DNA of 64,000 bases from assembly GCA_015067025.1 (NCBI GenBank), contig SVNC01000007.1, forward strand, positions 1-64,000, read 5' to 3'. Source of the DNA: Oscillospiraceae bacterium. GTDB taxonomy: Bacteria; Bacillota; Clostridia; Oscillospirales; Ruminococcaceae. The position numbers were made by a program, and so were the translations under genes. The notes below the pieces were generated by a model that saw only the letters and a program-made list of their open reading frames with translations, did no database searches and was not told where the DNA came from. Below are positions 1 to 9,330 of this stretch, one piece after another (positions within the stretch are counted from its first letter, which is position 1; every line of letters starts with the position of its first letter).

Positions 1-16
1 TCGGACTGCTCCCAGC

Positions 17-93
17 CCCAGCAGTTCGCAGAACTGCGACAATTTCGGCAAAATCTTTTTGCCGAAATATATTTCCTCAGGGGAAAGGGGGTC
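17..93 (+). repeat. Dispersed repeat B, copy 1
   Basis: A stretch of about 77 bp recurs with only a few mismatches at 8772-8848, in the same orientation. It contains a strong hairpin at about 42-66 (arms TTTCGGCAAAA and TTTTGCCGAAA) followed by a purine-rich tail GGGGAAAGGGGGTC. Neither copy shows a coding signal. It looks like a non-coding REP or MITE-like element. Its mobility and function are unknown. Confidence 0.75.
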
Positions 94-120
94 AGGGGGA
101 TTGGGGCTACAATAACCCAG

Positions 121-253
121 CGGAGCGCTAAACAACAATCTATCTCACAATTATCGTGTGAAACCGCCGTTTGCGAGGTTATAACACCCACAATGATGTA
201 TAAAGGCGGAACTTGGATTGAACGCCACGCGTTCAAACAACAATTTATCGTGC
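121..253 (-). repeat. Dispersed repeat A, copy 1 (minus orientation)
   Basis: The reverse complement of this block closely matches 8400-8532 and, less completely, 26676-26792 and 25691-25789. Shared landmarks in order are GCACGATAAATTGTTG, GAACGCGTGGCGTT, TTCCGCCTTTA, a spacer with ATCAT, GCAAACGGCGG, and AGATAGATT-TTGTTT. The core is bounded by inverted CCGCC and GGCGG ends. No reading frame is conserved across the copies, so it is treated as a non-coding interspersed element. Confidence 0.75.
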
Positions 254-259
254 ATTTAA

Positions 260-318
260 CATATGATTCCTGCCGTTCACAAAGCTTTGCTACCATCAAT
301 GATTTTTAAAGGCAGGAG
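260..318 (-). repeat. Dispersed repeat A, partial copy 2
   Basis: Read on the minus strand this piece gives CCTGCCTTTAAAAATCATTG, then AGCAAAGCTTTGTGAACGGC. This is the core of the repeat A family and is closest to 8445-8492. It lies directly beside the first copy in the same orientation, so the two form a short tandem upstream of the first gene. Confidence 0.6.
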
Positions 319-359
319 ATGCCTGCGGGTGCAACCCGCCGTTTATTTTAAAATTTTAC

Positions 360-388
360 TTGAAATTGTCGCCGATTTAATGTATAAT
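360..388 (+). promoter_or_regulatory. Candidate sigma-A promoter for the activase gene
   Basis: TTGAAA (360-365) and TATAAT (383-388) are separated by 17 bp, close to the vegetative consensus, and lie about 80 bp before the start codon at 467. The leader contains the palindrome GATACGTATC (411-420) next to a near-palindromic GTATTGTATAATAC, which could be an operator. No regulator is identified. Confidence 0.65.
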
Positions 389-466
389 TTAAAATGGTAT
401 TGTATAATACGATACGTATCGCTTATAATGCGACCTTCCGCATTTACATAGAAAGGAAACTTTATT

Positions 467-3400
467 ATGCTTCATATCGGACTTGACGTCGGCTCAACAA
501 CCGTAAAGATTGCTGTGCTTGACGAAAACAACAAACCCATTTATAAAAACTATCAAAGACATTACTCTGATATCAAGAAGACGATTGCTGAGGTGCTTGG
601 CGGCTGTCTTGAAACCATTAAGGACGAAAAGGCTACCATAGCCGTTACCGGCTCAGGCGGTATCTCGGTTGCGGGGTGGCTTGACATCCCCTTTGTGCAG
701 GAGGTATCAGCAGGTACGAATGCCATCGAGCAGTTTATCCCCAAGACTGACGTAGCTATCGAGCTTGGCGGTGAGGACGCTAAGATCACATACTTAACAG
801 GTGGTATCGAGCAGAGAATGAACGGTACCTGTGCAGGCGGTACAGGTGCATTCATCGACCAGATGGCGGCACTTTTAAACACCGATATCACAGGTCTTAA
901 CGAGCTTGCAAAGGACTATACCACCATCTACCCCATTGCATCCCGTTGCGGCGTTTTTGCAAAGAGCGATATCCAGCCCCTTTTAAACGACGGTGCTAAA
1001 AAGAGCGACGTGGCGGCATCAATTTTCCAGTCAGTAGTAAATCAGACTATAAGCGGACTTGCCTGCGGTAAGCCAATACGAGGCTACGTTGCATTCTTAG
1101 GCGGTCCTTTACACTACCTTTCTGAGCTTCGTAAGAGATTTATCGAAACCTTAGAGCTTGACGACGAGCATATAGTATTCCCGCCCGACGCAAACCTTTT
1201 CGTTGCTATGGGTGCGGCTCTTGCCGATAACAGAGGGGAAATTGACGTAAAGGCTTTAAATGACAGTCTTGCTACCTTATCAACGGTAGAAGTTCATGAA
1301 GTAGAAAGACTTGCTCCTTTATTCAAGGACGAGCAGGAAAAGAAAGAATTTGCCGAAAGACATGCAAAGAACGTTATCCCTGAAAAGGATCTTTCAAAGC
1401 ACGAGGGCAAATGCTACCTCGGCGTAGACGCAGGCTCTACCACCACAAAGGCGGTACTTATCGACGGTGACGGCGAGATTTTATATTCCTATTACGGTAA
1501 CAATATGGGCGACCCCTTAAAGTCGGTTATCGGAATTTTAAAGGATATCTACAGCAAAATGCCCGAAAAGGCGTATATAGCAAAGGCTACTGCTACAGGC
1601 TACGGTGAGCATCTTATCAAGGCGGCACTCGGTGTTGACTTTGGTGAGATCGAAACAATGGCTCATTATAAGGCGGCAGAACGTATCCTACCCGGTGTAG
1701 AATTCATTCTCGACATCGGCGGTCAGGATATGAAGTGTATGAGAGTAAAGAACGGCGAAATTGAAAGTATTCTGTTAAATGAAGCCTGCTCTTCAGGTTG
1801 CGGCTCCTTTATCCAGAACTTTGCAAACGCTCTCGGTATGGAATCGGCAGAGTTTGCAAAAATCGGTCTTACTGCTGAAAACCCCGTAGACTTAGGCTCT
1901 CGTTGTACGGTATTTATGAACAGCCGTGTAAAGCAGGCACAGAAGGAAGGTGCAAGCGTTGCAGATATCTCTGCAGGTCTTTCCTACTCTGTAGTAAAGA
2001 ACGCTTTATTCAAGGTTATAAAGATACGTGATCCGAAGCAGATGGGCGAAAAGATAATCGTTCAGGGCGGTACCTTCTTAAATGACAGCGTACTGCGTGC
2101 TTTTGAGCTTACCTGCGGCAGAGAGGTCATAAGACCTGACAAGGCAGGGCTTATGGGCGCTTACGGCAGCGCTTTGGTTGCTCTTGAAAGAGATGATAAC
2201 GAAGGCAGTACTATTGCAAAGCTCGAAAAATTAGAGGGCTTTGAAATAAAGAAGACAACTGCCCGTTGCGGTAAATGTTCAAATAACTGTTTACTTACTA
2301 TCAGCCGTTTCAACGACGGTACAAAGTACATCACAAATAACAGATGTGAAAGAGGTGCAGGACTCGGCACGAAGAAATCCACACTCCCCAACCTCTTTGA
2401 GTATAAATATAACAGACTTTTTGATTATGATCCCTTACCCGAAAAGGAAGCACCCAGAGGCGTTGTGGGTATTCCGAGAGTACTCGGTCTATATGAAAAC
2501 TATCCCTTCTGGTTCACCTTCTTTACAAAGCTTGGCTACAGCGTAAAGCTTTCTCCCAAGTCAAGCCGTGAGATTTACGACAGAGGTATCGAAACAATGC
2601 CCTCAGAGTCGGTTTGCTACCCTGCAAAGCTCTCCCACGGACATATTATGAAGCTCCTTGACGATGGCGTAAAGTTTATATTCTATCCCTCGCTCCCTTA
2701 TGAGATGGATAACGGCGGCGGTGGTGACAACCACTACAACTGCCCCGTAGTTGCTACCTATAGCGAAGTTATCAAGAACTCCGTTCCTGAGCTTCGTGAA
2801 GATGGCATCACCTTTATGAATCCCTTCTTACCCATCTATGATGAGGACAGAATGCTTGAAAGACTTATCGAAGAGTTTATGCCTATGGGTATAGGCGGTG
2901 CTGAGATAGGTCCTGCATTAAAGGCGGCTTATGCTGAGGACAAGCGTTTTAAGGACGATATAAAGGCAAAGGGCGAAGAGGTATTAAAGCTTCTTAAGGA
3001 TACAGGCAGTAAGGGTATCGTCCTTGCGGGCAGACCCTACCACGTTGACCCTGAAATAAATCACGGCATCCCCGAAATGATAAACGGCTACGGCTTTGCA
3101 GTACTGACTGAGGACAGCATTGCACACCTCGGTAACGTTGTAAGACCTATCCGTGTAGTTGACCAGTGGATGTATCACACAAGACTTTACAGTGCGGCTA
3201 CCTTAGTCGGACAGACTCCCGAACTTGAACTTGTACAGCTCAACAGCTTCGGCTGTGGTCTTGACGCAGTTACGACCGATGAAGTACAGGAAATTTTACA
3301 GGGCTACGGCAGAATGTATACCGTACTTAAAATAGACGAAGTAAATAACCTCGGTGCGGCAAGAATAAGACTGCGTTCACTTATTTCGGTTATGGAAGAG

Positions 3401-4744
3401 CGTGACAGAAACGGCATAAAGCCTGCAGGAAAATTCAAAGGTTATATTCCTCAGCCTCCTTTTACAAAGGAAATGAGAAAGGAATATACTATCATTGCTC
3501 CTCAGATGGCTCCTATGCATTTTGAACTGCTTGAAGCGGCGTTCCATTACTGCGGATATAACCTTGTAGTGCAGAAGAACTACTCCAAGGAAGTGGTAGA
3601 AGAGGGTCTTAAGTACGTAAACAATGACGCTTGCTACCCTGCGATAATCACGATAGGACAACTGCTCCACGCAATAAATACAGGCAAGTACGATAAGGAT
3701 AAATTAGCGGTACTCATCACTCAGACGGGCGGTGCCTGCCGTGCGACAAACTACATCGGTATGCTTAAAAAGGCACTTAAGGATGCGGGACACGACCAAA
3801 TTCCGCTGATCTCTTTAAACGTAGTCGGTATGGAAAAACAGCCCGGTTTTAAGATCACCGTTCCTCTTGCTATCCGTGCATTTATGAGCCTTATCTACGG
3901 CGACGTATTAAGTCGTTGCGTATACAGAGTAAGACCCTATGAGGCTGAAAAGGGTGCAACCAATGCGATGTACGAAAAGTGGAACGAAAAGCTTAAAAAG
4001 GATATCAAGAGCCTTTCTCTTGCAAAGTTCAATAAGAACGTAAGAGCGATCGTAAAGGACTTCGACTCCATTCCCTGCCTTGACATAGTAAAGCCGAGAG
4101 TAGGTCTTGTAGGTGAAATTCTCGTAAAGTATCATCCTGCGGCAAATAACTTTGCAGTTGATTTAGTTGAAGCTGAGGGTGCAGAAGCGGTAGTACCCGA
4201 TCTTATGGGCTTTATCTACTATATCTGCGACCACGCAAATTCACGCCACGAATTACTTACTGTATCAAATACGAGATACAAGATAATGAATATGGCAATA
4301 GGCTTTATCGAAAAGATGGCAGGTGCTTATAAAAAGGCAATTGAGGGCACAAAGTTCGGCTCATTTATGAAGATCAGCGAAATGAGAAAGCTTGTTGACG
4401 GCATTGTTTCCACAGGTAACATTGCAGGTGAAGGCTGGTTCTTATCCGCAGAAATGATAGAGCTTATCCACAGCGGCGTAAACAACATCATCTGTATGCA
4501 GCCCTTTGCTTGTCTGCCTAACCACGTTACAGGTAAGGGTATCATAGGCGAGCTTCGTCGCAGAAATCCTCAGTCTAATATCATTGCGGTAGACTACGAC
4601 CCCGGTGCATCTGAAGTAAACCAGATAAACAGAATAAAGCTTATGCTTTCTCAGGCGTTCAAACAGCTTGAACAGCTCCCCACAGAGGAGGATAAGAAGG
4701 GTGTAGAGCTTAACGATAAATATTCGGAAATAGTAAACAATTAA
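467..4744 (+). CDS. Giant acyl-CoA dehydratase activase-like protein (BcrA/BadF ATPase family plus DUF2229)
   Basis: This 1,425-residue protein belongs to the large activases related to the ATPase that activates 2-hydroxyacyl-CoA dehydratases. It has two consecutive ASKHA ATPase domains. The first opens with [13 protein letters not shown] near residue 5. The second has [13 protein letters not shown] near 318, DIGGQDMK near 416 and [10 protein letters not shown] near 440, the last being the usual region of the iron-sulfur cysteines. A cysteine cluster (RCGKCSNNC near 600, CERG near 628) precedes a DUF2229-like region from about 665. The C-terminal third from about 1200 resembles the dehydratase B subunit fold ([12 protein letters not shown] near 1343). 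GAAAGGAA lies just before the ATG. In the family, ATP hydrolysis drives electron transfer to a partner enzyme. No dehydratase subunit genes are nearby, so the partner is unknown. Confidence 0.9.
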   Translation: MLHIGLDVGSTTVKIAVLDENNKPIYKNYQRHYSDIKKTIAEVLGGCLETIKDEKATIAVTGSGGISVAGWLDIPFVQEVSAGTNAIEQFIPKTDVAIELGGEDAKITYLTGGIEQRMNGTCAGGTGAFIDQMAALLNTDITGLNELAKDYTTIYPIASRCGVFAKSDIQPLLNDGAKKSDVAASIFQSVVNQTISGLACGKPIRGYVAFLGGPLHYLSELRKRFIETLELDDEHIVFPPDANLFVAMGAALADNRGEIDVKALNDSLATLSTVEVHEVERLAPLFKDEQEKKEFAERHAKNVIPEKDLSKHEGKCYLGVDAGSTTTKAVLIDGDGEILYSYYGNNMGDPLKSVIGILKDIYSKMPEKAYIAKATATGYGEHLIKAALGVDFGEIETMAHYKAAERILPGVEFILDIGGQDMKCMRVKNGEIESILLNEACSSGCGSFIQNFANALGMESAEFAKIGLTAENPVDLGSRCTVFMNSRVKQAQKEGASVADISAGLSYSVVKNALFKVIKIRDPKQMGEKIIVQGGTFLNDSVLRAFELTCGREVIRPDKAGLMGAYGSALVALERDDNEGSTIAKLEKLEGFEIKKTTARCGKCSNNCLLTISRFNDGTKYITNNRCERGAGLGTKKSTLPNLFEYKYNRLFDYDPLPEKEAPRGVVGIPRVLGLYENYPFWFTFFTKLGYSVKLSPKSSREIYDRGIETMPSESVCYPAKLSHGHIMKLLDDGVKFIFYPSLPYEMDNGGGGDNHYNCPVVATYSEVIKNSVPELREDGITFMNPFLPIYDEDRMLERLIEEFMPMGIGGAEIGPALKAAYAEDKRFKDDIKAKGEEVLKLLKDTGSKGIVLAGRPYHVDPEINHGIPEMINGYGFAVLTEDSIAHLGNVVRPIRVVDQWMYHTRLYSAATLVGQTPELELVQLNSFGCGLDAVTTDEVQEILQGYGRMYTVLKIDEVNNLGAARIRLRSLISVMEERDRNGIKPAGKFKGYIPQPPFTKEMRKEYTIIAPQMAPMHFELLEAAFHYCGYNLVVQKNYSKEVVEEGLKYVNNDACYPAIITIGQLLHAINTGKYDKDKLAVLITQTGGACRATNYIGMLKKALKDAGHDQIPLISLNVVGMEKQPGFKITVPLAIRAFMSLIYGDVLSRCVYRVRPYEAEKGATNAMYEKWNEKLKKDIKSLSLAKFNKNVRAIVKDFDSIPCLDIVKPRVGLVGEILVKYHPAANNFAVDLVEAEGAEAVVPDLMGFIYYICDHANSRHELLTVSNTRYKIMNMAIGFIEKMAGAYKKAIEGTKFGSFMKISEMRKLVDGIVSTGNIAGEGWFLSAEMIELIHSGVNNIICMQPFACLPNHVTGKGIIGELRRRNPQSNIIAVDYDPGASEVNQINRIKLMLSQAFKQLEQLPTEEDKKGVELNDKYSEIVNN

Positions 4745-4776
4745 AACAAGATTAATATTAATTTGGTAAATTTATT

Positions 4777-4800
4777 GTAGGGGAGACCTGCGGTCGCCCG
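4777..4800 (+). repeat. Short GTAGGGG repeat, copy 1
   Basis: GTAGGGGAGACCTGCGGTCG followed by CCCG. Related short units with GTAGGGG at one end and CGCCC or CGCGG at the other occur at 5804-5827 and 5846-5878, and inverted at about 8894-8908. They sit in intergenic DNA and can form small hairpins. Confidence 0.55.
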
Positions 4801-4846
4801 CTATATAAATACCGCCAATGTGTATAAACAGAAAGGACAATAAAAA

Positions 4847-5800
4847 ATGGCAGAAATGAAATTCTCAACACAGAGCAACAGCTCATCTTCATCATCAAAC
4901 GGCAATATGGATAACAAAAAGGTAGGAACTTTCGTATTTATCGGTGTACTGGTTGTAATCGCACTTATCGTGCTTTTCAACTGCTTCTCTATCGTAAACG
5001 AAGGCTTTATCGGTGTTAAGTACACCTTTGGTAAGATTACTCAGGATAACCTCACTCCCGGCCTTAACTTCTGCATTCCCTTTGTAGAAGAAATCAGACA
5101 GGTAGATATAAGAGAACAGATCTACGATGTTACAGCGGACGCTTATACCAGCGATACACAGACAGTTCAGGAGCTTAAAATGAAGCTCAACTACCGTTAT
5201 GACAGCTCAAAGCTCTCTGACCTTATCAGAAACGTCGGCATCGATAACGTAGAAACAAAGCTCCTCGTTCAGAACGTTGCAAAGATCTCAAAGAATGAGA
5301 TAGGTAAGGTAAAGGCGGAAGAACTGGTACAGTCCCGTGCAGACGTTCAGCAGAAGATTGAAGACAAGCTGAAAGAAATACTTGCCCTTGAAGGTATTAT
5401 AGTAGAATCCTTTGCTATCGAAAACCTAAGCTTTGACGACGCTTTCGAGGCATCCATTCAGGCTAAGGTTATCGCCGCTCAGGATGCATTAAAGATGGAA
5501 AACAAGACAAAGGAAAAGGAAGAAGAAGCAAAGCAGATAGTTATTGCTGCACAGGCACAGGCTGACAGTAAGAAGCTTGAAGCTGACGCCAACGCTTACG
5601 CAATCCAGAAGGTTCAGGAACAGCTGGCAAACAGTCCCAACTACATTGATTATCTGAAGATAACAAACTGGAACGGCGAACTTCCTCAGATCATCGGCGA
5701 TGGCGTAAATCCCTTTGTAAACCTTGATACAAATAAGTCCGAAAACAAGACAAACACAAACACAAACACAAACACAAGCACAAACACAAATACACAGTAA
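4847..5800 (+). CDS. SPFH/band 7 (prohibitin-like) membrane protein
   Basis: This 317-residue protein has a Ser-rich cytoplasmic start, one transmembrane helix (about 26-46, FVFIGVLVVIALIVLF), then an SPFH/band 7 domain beginning NEGFIGVKYTFGKI. A long charged helix rich in Ala, Lys and Glu (about 205-255) is typical of oligomerising band 7 proteins. The tail is a run of Asn-Thr dipeptides coded by an ACAAAC-type tandem repeat, which is probably disordered and length-variable. The family scaffolds membrane microdomains or protease complexes, but the exact role here is not known. The start has AGAAAGGACA upstream. The gene is flanked on both sides by GTAGGGG repeats. Confidence 0.88.
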   Translation: MAEMKFSTQSNSSSSSSNGNMDNKKVGTFVFIGVLVVIALIVLFNCFSIVNEGFIGVKYTFGKITQDNLTPGLNFCIPFVEEIRQVDIREQIYDVTADAYTSDTQTVQELKMKLNYRYDSSKLSDLIRNVGIDNVETKLLVQNVAKISKNEIGKVKAEELVQSRADVQQKIEDKLKEILALEGIIVESFAIENLSFDDAFEASIQAKVIAAQDALKMENKTKEKEEEAKQIVIAAQAQADSKKLEADANAYAIQKVQEQLANSPNYIDYLKITNWNGELPQIIGDGVNPFVNLDTNKSENKTNTNTNTNTSTNTNTQ

Positions 5801-5803
5801 AAC

Positions 5804-5880
5804 GTAGGGGCGACTATCAGTCGCCCGTTTTGTTCCTACAATTGCGTAGGGGCGGCTGTTTCTAAGAAACAGTCGCGGTC
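5804..5880 (+). repeat. GTAGGGG repeats, copies 2 and 3
   Basis: Two units lie in the 149 bp gap before pcrA: 5804-5827 (GTAGGGGCGACTATCAGTCG then CCCG) and 5846-5878 (GTAGGGGCGGCTGTTTC then AAGAAACAGTCGCGG). Each is partly self-complementary (CGACTATCAGTCG; CTGTTTCTAAGAAACAG). They match the unit after the first gene. Confidence 0.55.
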
Positions 5881-5949
5881 TTCAGACCATAAATTGATAT
5901 TCGCCCGAATGGATAATATCAATATTTTAAATAACATAAGAGGGAAAAT

Positions 5950-8352
5950 ATGACCTATAACGAGCTTAAAATAAAGGTTTTAGAAAAATATTTCAGCCGA
6001 ACGAATCCGATGCAAAGACAGGCTATATTTACAATAAACGGCGCTGTACTTATAATCGCAGGTGCAGGCAGCGGCAAAACTACCGTGCTTTGTAACCGTA
6101 TTGCAAATATGATTCTTTTCGGCAATGCATATAATAAGAATTCGGTAAGAGAGCTAAGCGATAGCGACAGAGAATTTGCCGAAAGCTATTTAAACGGCGA
6201 AATAGAGAATTTTGCAGCGGCAGGCAGACTGTCCGAAATATTCGGAGAGGACACAGTAAAGCCCCGGCGTATACTTGCCGTGACCTTTACCAACAAAGCG
6301 GCGGCAGAGCTTAAAGAAAGACTTTCCAATATGGGTGCTGACGTAGAGGGGATCTGGGCGGCTACCTTCCACTCCGCCTGTGTCAAGATACTGAGAAGAG
6401 ATATCGAAAGTCTTGGACTTGGCTATAAGTCGAATTTTACCATCTATGATATGGATGACGCCTTAAAGGTAATAAAGAATATAATGAAGGATAACAACCT
6501 TTCTGAAAAGACCTTTACTCCTAAATCCATACAAGGAATTATTTCAAGAGCAAAGGACAAGCTCATAACTCCTGATAAGTTTTCCGCTATGGGTAAAAAC
6601 GGCAATGAGGATTTTTTACTTGCTACGGCAAAAACTGTATATAAGGAATATCAGCAGAGGCTTATAAACGCTAACGCCCTTGACTTTGACGATATCATAA
6701 ACGTAACGGTAAGATTGTTTGCAAACTGTCCCGATGTACTCCACTCCTGGCAGGAACGCTTTAAATATATAATGGTAGACGAGTATCAGGATACAAACGT
6801 TGCCCAGTATAAGTTGATTTCTCTCCTTGCAGGAGATAACGGCAATTTATGCGTTGTAGGTGACGAGGACCAGAGTATCTATCGCTTCAGAGGTGCTACT
6901 ATCGAAAATATCCTCTCCTTTGAGGACGAGTTTGATGCAGAAGTAATAAAGCTTGAGCAGAACTATCGTTCTACTTCCACAATACTTGAAGCGGCAAATG
7001 CGGTAATCAGAAACAACACTCAGCACAAGGACAAGAACCTGTGGAGCAATATGGGTGAAGGTGATAAGATAAGACTTGACCGCTTTTCTTCGGAGCAGGA
7101 AGAGGGTATGTTCGTTACAGAACGTATCCTTGACGGTATAAAGGCAGGCAAGCAATACAGCGACCATGTGGTGCTCTATCGCAACAACGCCCAGTCGAGA
7201 ACGGTCGAAACTTCTCTTGCTAAAGCAGGTATCCCCTATAAAATTATAGGTGGCGTCCGCTTCTTCGAGAGAAAGGAGATCAAGGATATCATTGCGTATT
7301 TAAGCGTGCTGAATAATAATTTTGACGAGGTGCGTTTCTCTCGTATCATAAACGAGCCTTTAAGAGGTATCGGTGACGCTACTCAGCAGGAAATTATAAA
7401 CGTAGCCAACGGTATGGGTATGTCCCTTGTGGACGTGCTTATTGAAAGCCCCAACTTCCCCTCTTTATCGAAAAAGGCAAAGACCTTACAGCCTATAGGC
7501 GAAATATTTATGGAGCTGTCAAGAGAGGTAGACGACATCTCTGACGGCAGTATAATTGATAAGATACTCGAAATGTTCGGCTATCGTGAAGCGATGGTAA
7601 AGCAAGGTATTGAAGGCGAAGTAAGACTTGAAAACATCGCCGAATTAAAATCGAGTATGATGACCTATGCCAAGGAAAACGAGGGAGCAACTTTATCCGA
7701 CTTCCTTGAAAACGTGGCTCTGGTTTCCGATATGGATAATTTTGAGGCAAGTGAAGATAAGGTCGTACTGATGACGATGCACTCAGCCAAGGGTCTTGAA
7801 TTTGATACCGTATTTGTTGTGGGTGCAGAGGAAAACATCTTCCCCGGTTACCGTAGCCAGTTCGATCCTATGGAAGTGGAGGAGGAACGTCGTCTTGCCT
7901 ACGTGGCAATAACAAGAGCAAAGCGTACTCTTTACTTCACCTGTGCAAAACAGCGTATGCTTTACGGACAGACTATGAGAAACAAGGTATCAAGATTCGT
8001 TTCCGAGATACCGCCTAAATATATGCAGTACAATGATACTACTGCTTTGACTGCATCGGCAAAATCCCCTGCTCCTGCACCGCAGAAGAGAGAGGGCTAT
8101 CTTAAGAGCAACGGTTATACAAGACCTTCAGCCTTCTCGGCATCTTCATCCATTGGAGGTGGCAAAACTTCTTCAGGCGGTGCACCGTCAGAAAGCTACA
8201 ATGCAGGTGACAGAGTAAAGCACAACGTTTTCGGAGAGGGAACAGTTCTTTCTGCAAAGCCTATGGGTGGTGATATGCTTTTAGAGATTGCTTTTGATAC
8301 TCAGGGTACAAAGAAGTTAGCGGCAAAATTCGCAAAGCTGAAGAAAATATAA
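5950..8352 (+). CDS. pcrA: ATP-dependent DNA helicase PcrA/UvrD family
   Basis: This 800-residue superfamily 1A helicase has a full motif set: Walker A AGAGSGKTTVL near residue 38, TFTNKAA (motif Ia), VDEYQDTN (motif II), GDEDQSIYRFRGA (motif III), LEQNYRST (motif IV), TMHSAKGLEF (motif V) and VAITRAK (motif VI). The C-terminus carries the small Tudor-like segment GDRVKHNVFGEGTVLS that is typical of Gram-positive PcrA and contacts RNA polymerase. It unwinds DNA 3' to 5' in repair, replication restart and plasmid rolling-circle replication. The length is slightly above the usual 730-750 because of a low-complexity Ser/Gly/Pro linker before that tail. AGAGGGAAAAT precedes the ATG, and a terminator follows. 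Confidence 0.95.
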   Translation: MTYNELKIKVLEKYFSRTNPMQRQAIFTINGAVLIIAGAGSGKTTVLCNRIANMILFGNAYNKNSVRELSDSDREFAESYLNGEIENFAAAGRLSEIFGEDTVKPRRILAVTFTNKAAAELKERLSNMGADVEGIWAATFHSACVKILRRDIESLGLGYKSNFTIYDMDDALKVIKNIMKDNNLSEKTFTPKSIQGIISRAKDKLITPDKFSAMGKNGNEDFLLATAKTVYKEYQQRLINANALDFDDIINVTVRLFANCPDVLHSWQERFKYIMVDEYQDTNVAQYKLISLLAGDNGNLCVVGDEDQSIYRFRGATIENILSFEDEFDAEVIKLEQNYRSTSTILEAANAVIRNNTQHKDKNLWSNMGEGDKIRLDRFSSEQEEGMFVTERILDGIKAGKQYSDHVVLYRNNAQSRTVETSLAKAGIPYKIIGGVRFFERKEIKDIIAYLSVLNNNFDEVRFSRIINEPLRGIGDATQQEIINVANGMGMSLVDVLIESPNFPSLSKKAKTLQPIGEIFMELSREVDDISDGSIIDKILEMFGYREAMVKQGIEGEVRLENIAELKSSMMTYAKENEGATLSDFLENVALVSDMDNFEASEDKVVLMTMHSAKGLEFDTVFVVGAEENIFPGYRSQFDPMEVEEERRLAYVAITRAKRTLYFTCAKQRMLYGQTMRNKVSRFVSEIPPKYMQYNDTTALTASAKSPAPAPQKREGYLKSNGYTRPSAFSASSSIGGGKTSSGGAPSESYNAGDRVKHNVFGEGTVLSAKPMGGDMLLEIAFDTQGTKKLAAKFAKLKKI

Positions 8353-8354
8353 TG

Positions 8355-8394
8355 AATTCACCTATAGGGCGTATGCTCTATAGGTGAATTTTAT
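8355..8394 (+). terminator. Intrinsic terminator after pcrA
   Basis: A perfect 13 bp stem (AATTCACCTATAG, 8355-8367; CTATAGGTGAATT, 8378-8390) with a 10-base loop is followed by TTTAT. It begins two bases after the pcrA stop codon. The stem flanked by A and T makes it potentially bidirectional. Confidence 0.85.
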
Positions 8395-8399
8395 ATGCA

Positions 8400-8532
8400 G
8401 CACGATAAATTGTTGTTCAAACGCGTGGCGTTTGATCCAAATTCCGCCTTTAAAAAACATATCAATTAGCAAAGATTTGTGAACGGCGGCATCACACAAT
8501 CGAGAGCGATAAATTATTGTTTAGCGGGGAGA
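8400..8532 (+). repeat. Dispersed repeat A, copy 3
   Basis: This is the plus-strand counterpart of 121-253, sharing GCACGATAAATTGTTGTTC, ACGCGTGGCGTT, ATTCCGCCTTTAAA, GAACGGCGGCATCACAC and AAATTATTGTTTAGCG. It starts a few bases after the pcrA terminator. With copy 1 it brackets the first three genes as an inverted pair about 8 kb apart. Confidence 0.75.
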
Positions 8533-8545
8533 TGTGACGGAATGA

Positions 8546-9065
8546 ATCCCCCTGACGGCTATCGCCGCCATCCCCCTTTAGGCAAGGGGGACTTTGGTTG
8601 GTGTAGCATCAAAAAGCCTCCCTTGCCTAAAGGGAGGTGGCAGTCCGTTGGACTGCTGGGGCGGTAGCCCCAAAGGGGTCATTGGTCTAAAGACCGTCGC
8701 AGTCTTTCAGACTGCTACAGGGGCGGTAGCCTAAACTTTATGAAAATTGCATTTTCATAAAGTCACGCAGTCCCAGCAGTTCGGAGAACTGCGACAATTT
8801 CGGCAAAATCTTTTTGCCGAAATATATTTCCTCGGGGGAAAGGGGGTCGGGTGGGATATTGCCCTAAAGGGCGTCACAGTCCTTTGGATTGCTCGACGCC
8901 CCTACATTAAGGCTACAATTAAAAACAAGGTGGTAAATTGTCCACAAACGCCTATATAAAAGGGGTTTGGGGCGGTAGCCCCAAACAAGGTCGCAGGGGC
9001 GGTAGCCCCCGTATTTACCCCCTTCCCTAAGGGGGAAGGGGGTAAGGGGGTTGGGGGCTAAAATG
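8546..9065. repeat. GC-rich repeat island before the ribosomal operon
   Basis: No credible gene is visible here. The stretch is a patchwork of short repeats. CCCCCTTTAGGCAAGGGGG (8572-8590) is complementary to CCCTTGCCTAAAGGG (about 8621-8635). GGGGCGGTAGCC occurs four times (near 8659, 8709, 8968 and 8998). CAGTC-TT-GACTGCT type hairpins occur at about 8642, 8700 and 8878. A CCCCCTTCCC palindrome lies near 9019. Repeat B copy 2 is nested at 8772-8848. Short open frames across it are low-complexity and use no recognisable start signals. Confidence 0.7.
8772..8848 (+). repeat. Dispersed repeat B, copy 2
   Basis: This matches 17-93 with a constant offset of 8,755 bases and only a few substitutions, including the TTTCGGCAAAA/TTTTGCCGAAA hairpin (about 8797-8821) and the GGGGGAAAGGGGGTC tail. 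Confidence 0.75.
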
Positions 9066-9295
9066 CCCACGGCAACCCGCAAATAACAATTTGACACACT
9101 TTTTAAACCTATCCATCACAGAGAAATTTTCCCCTATACTATTATAATATATATAAAGAAAATTTCTTCTCCTCATCACCCATATCTTGTGCCGATTTTA
9201 TCGGCAATTTCTATATATTCCGAGCTTGTACAATATGCACAAAAAATAAACAAAAAATATGTAAAATTTCTACTGCTAAAAATCGGTCAAAAGGC

Positions 9296-9324
9296 TTGTA
9301 ATTGGCTTTGTAATGATGTATAAT
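9296..9324 (+). promoter_or_regulatory. Main promoter of the S10-spc-alpha operon
   Basis: TTGTAA (9296-9301), a 17 bp spacer and a perfect TATAAT (9319-9324). The predicted start lies near 9331, about 320 bases before the rpsJ start codon. The whole block 9654-25615 reads in the same direction and no comparable promoter was noticed within it. Confidence 0.8.
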
Positions 9325-9330
9325 AAATCT

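Noticed and set aside
263-451. Open frame of 62 codons before the activase gene
   Set aside because: It runs through repeat A and the promoter at 360-388, has no ribosome binding site and no recognisable protein features.
5740-5800. ACAAACAC tandem run at the end of the SPFH gene as a CRISPR-like or regulatory repeat
   Set aside because: It is an in-frame simple sequence repeat coding an Asn-Thr tail, with no spacers.
8479-8959. Two short open frames (8479-8667 and 8747-8959) in the repeat island
   Set aside because: Both are translated GC-rich repeats with Pro/Gly/Trp-rich composition and no ribosome binding site. The repeat copies elsewhere do not keep the frame.
9125-9207. Second promoter or operator upstream of the S10 operon (TATAAT-like runs, AGAAATTTTC/GAAAATTTCT inverted repeat, TGCCGA-TCGGCA hairpin)
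   Set aside because: No -35 box fits at correct spacing, and the promoter at 9296-9324 is much better. The inverted repeat may simply reflect A/T-rich DNA.
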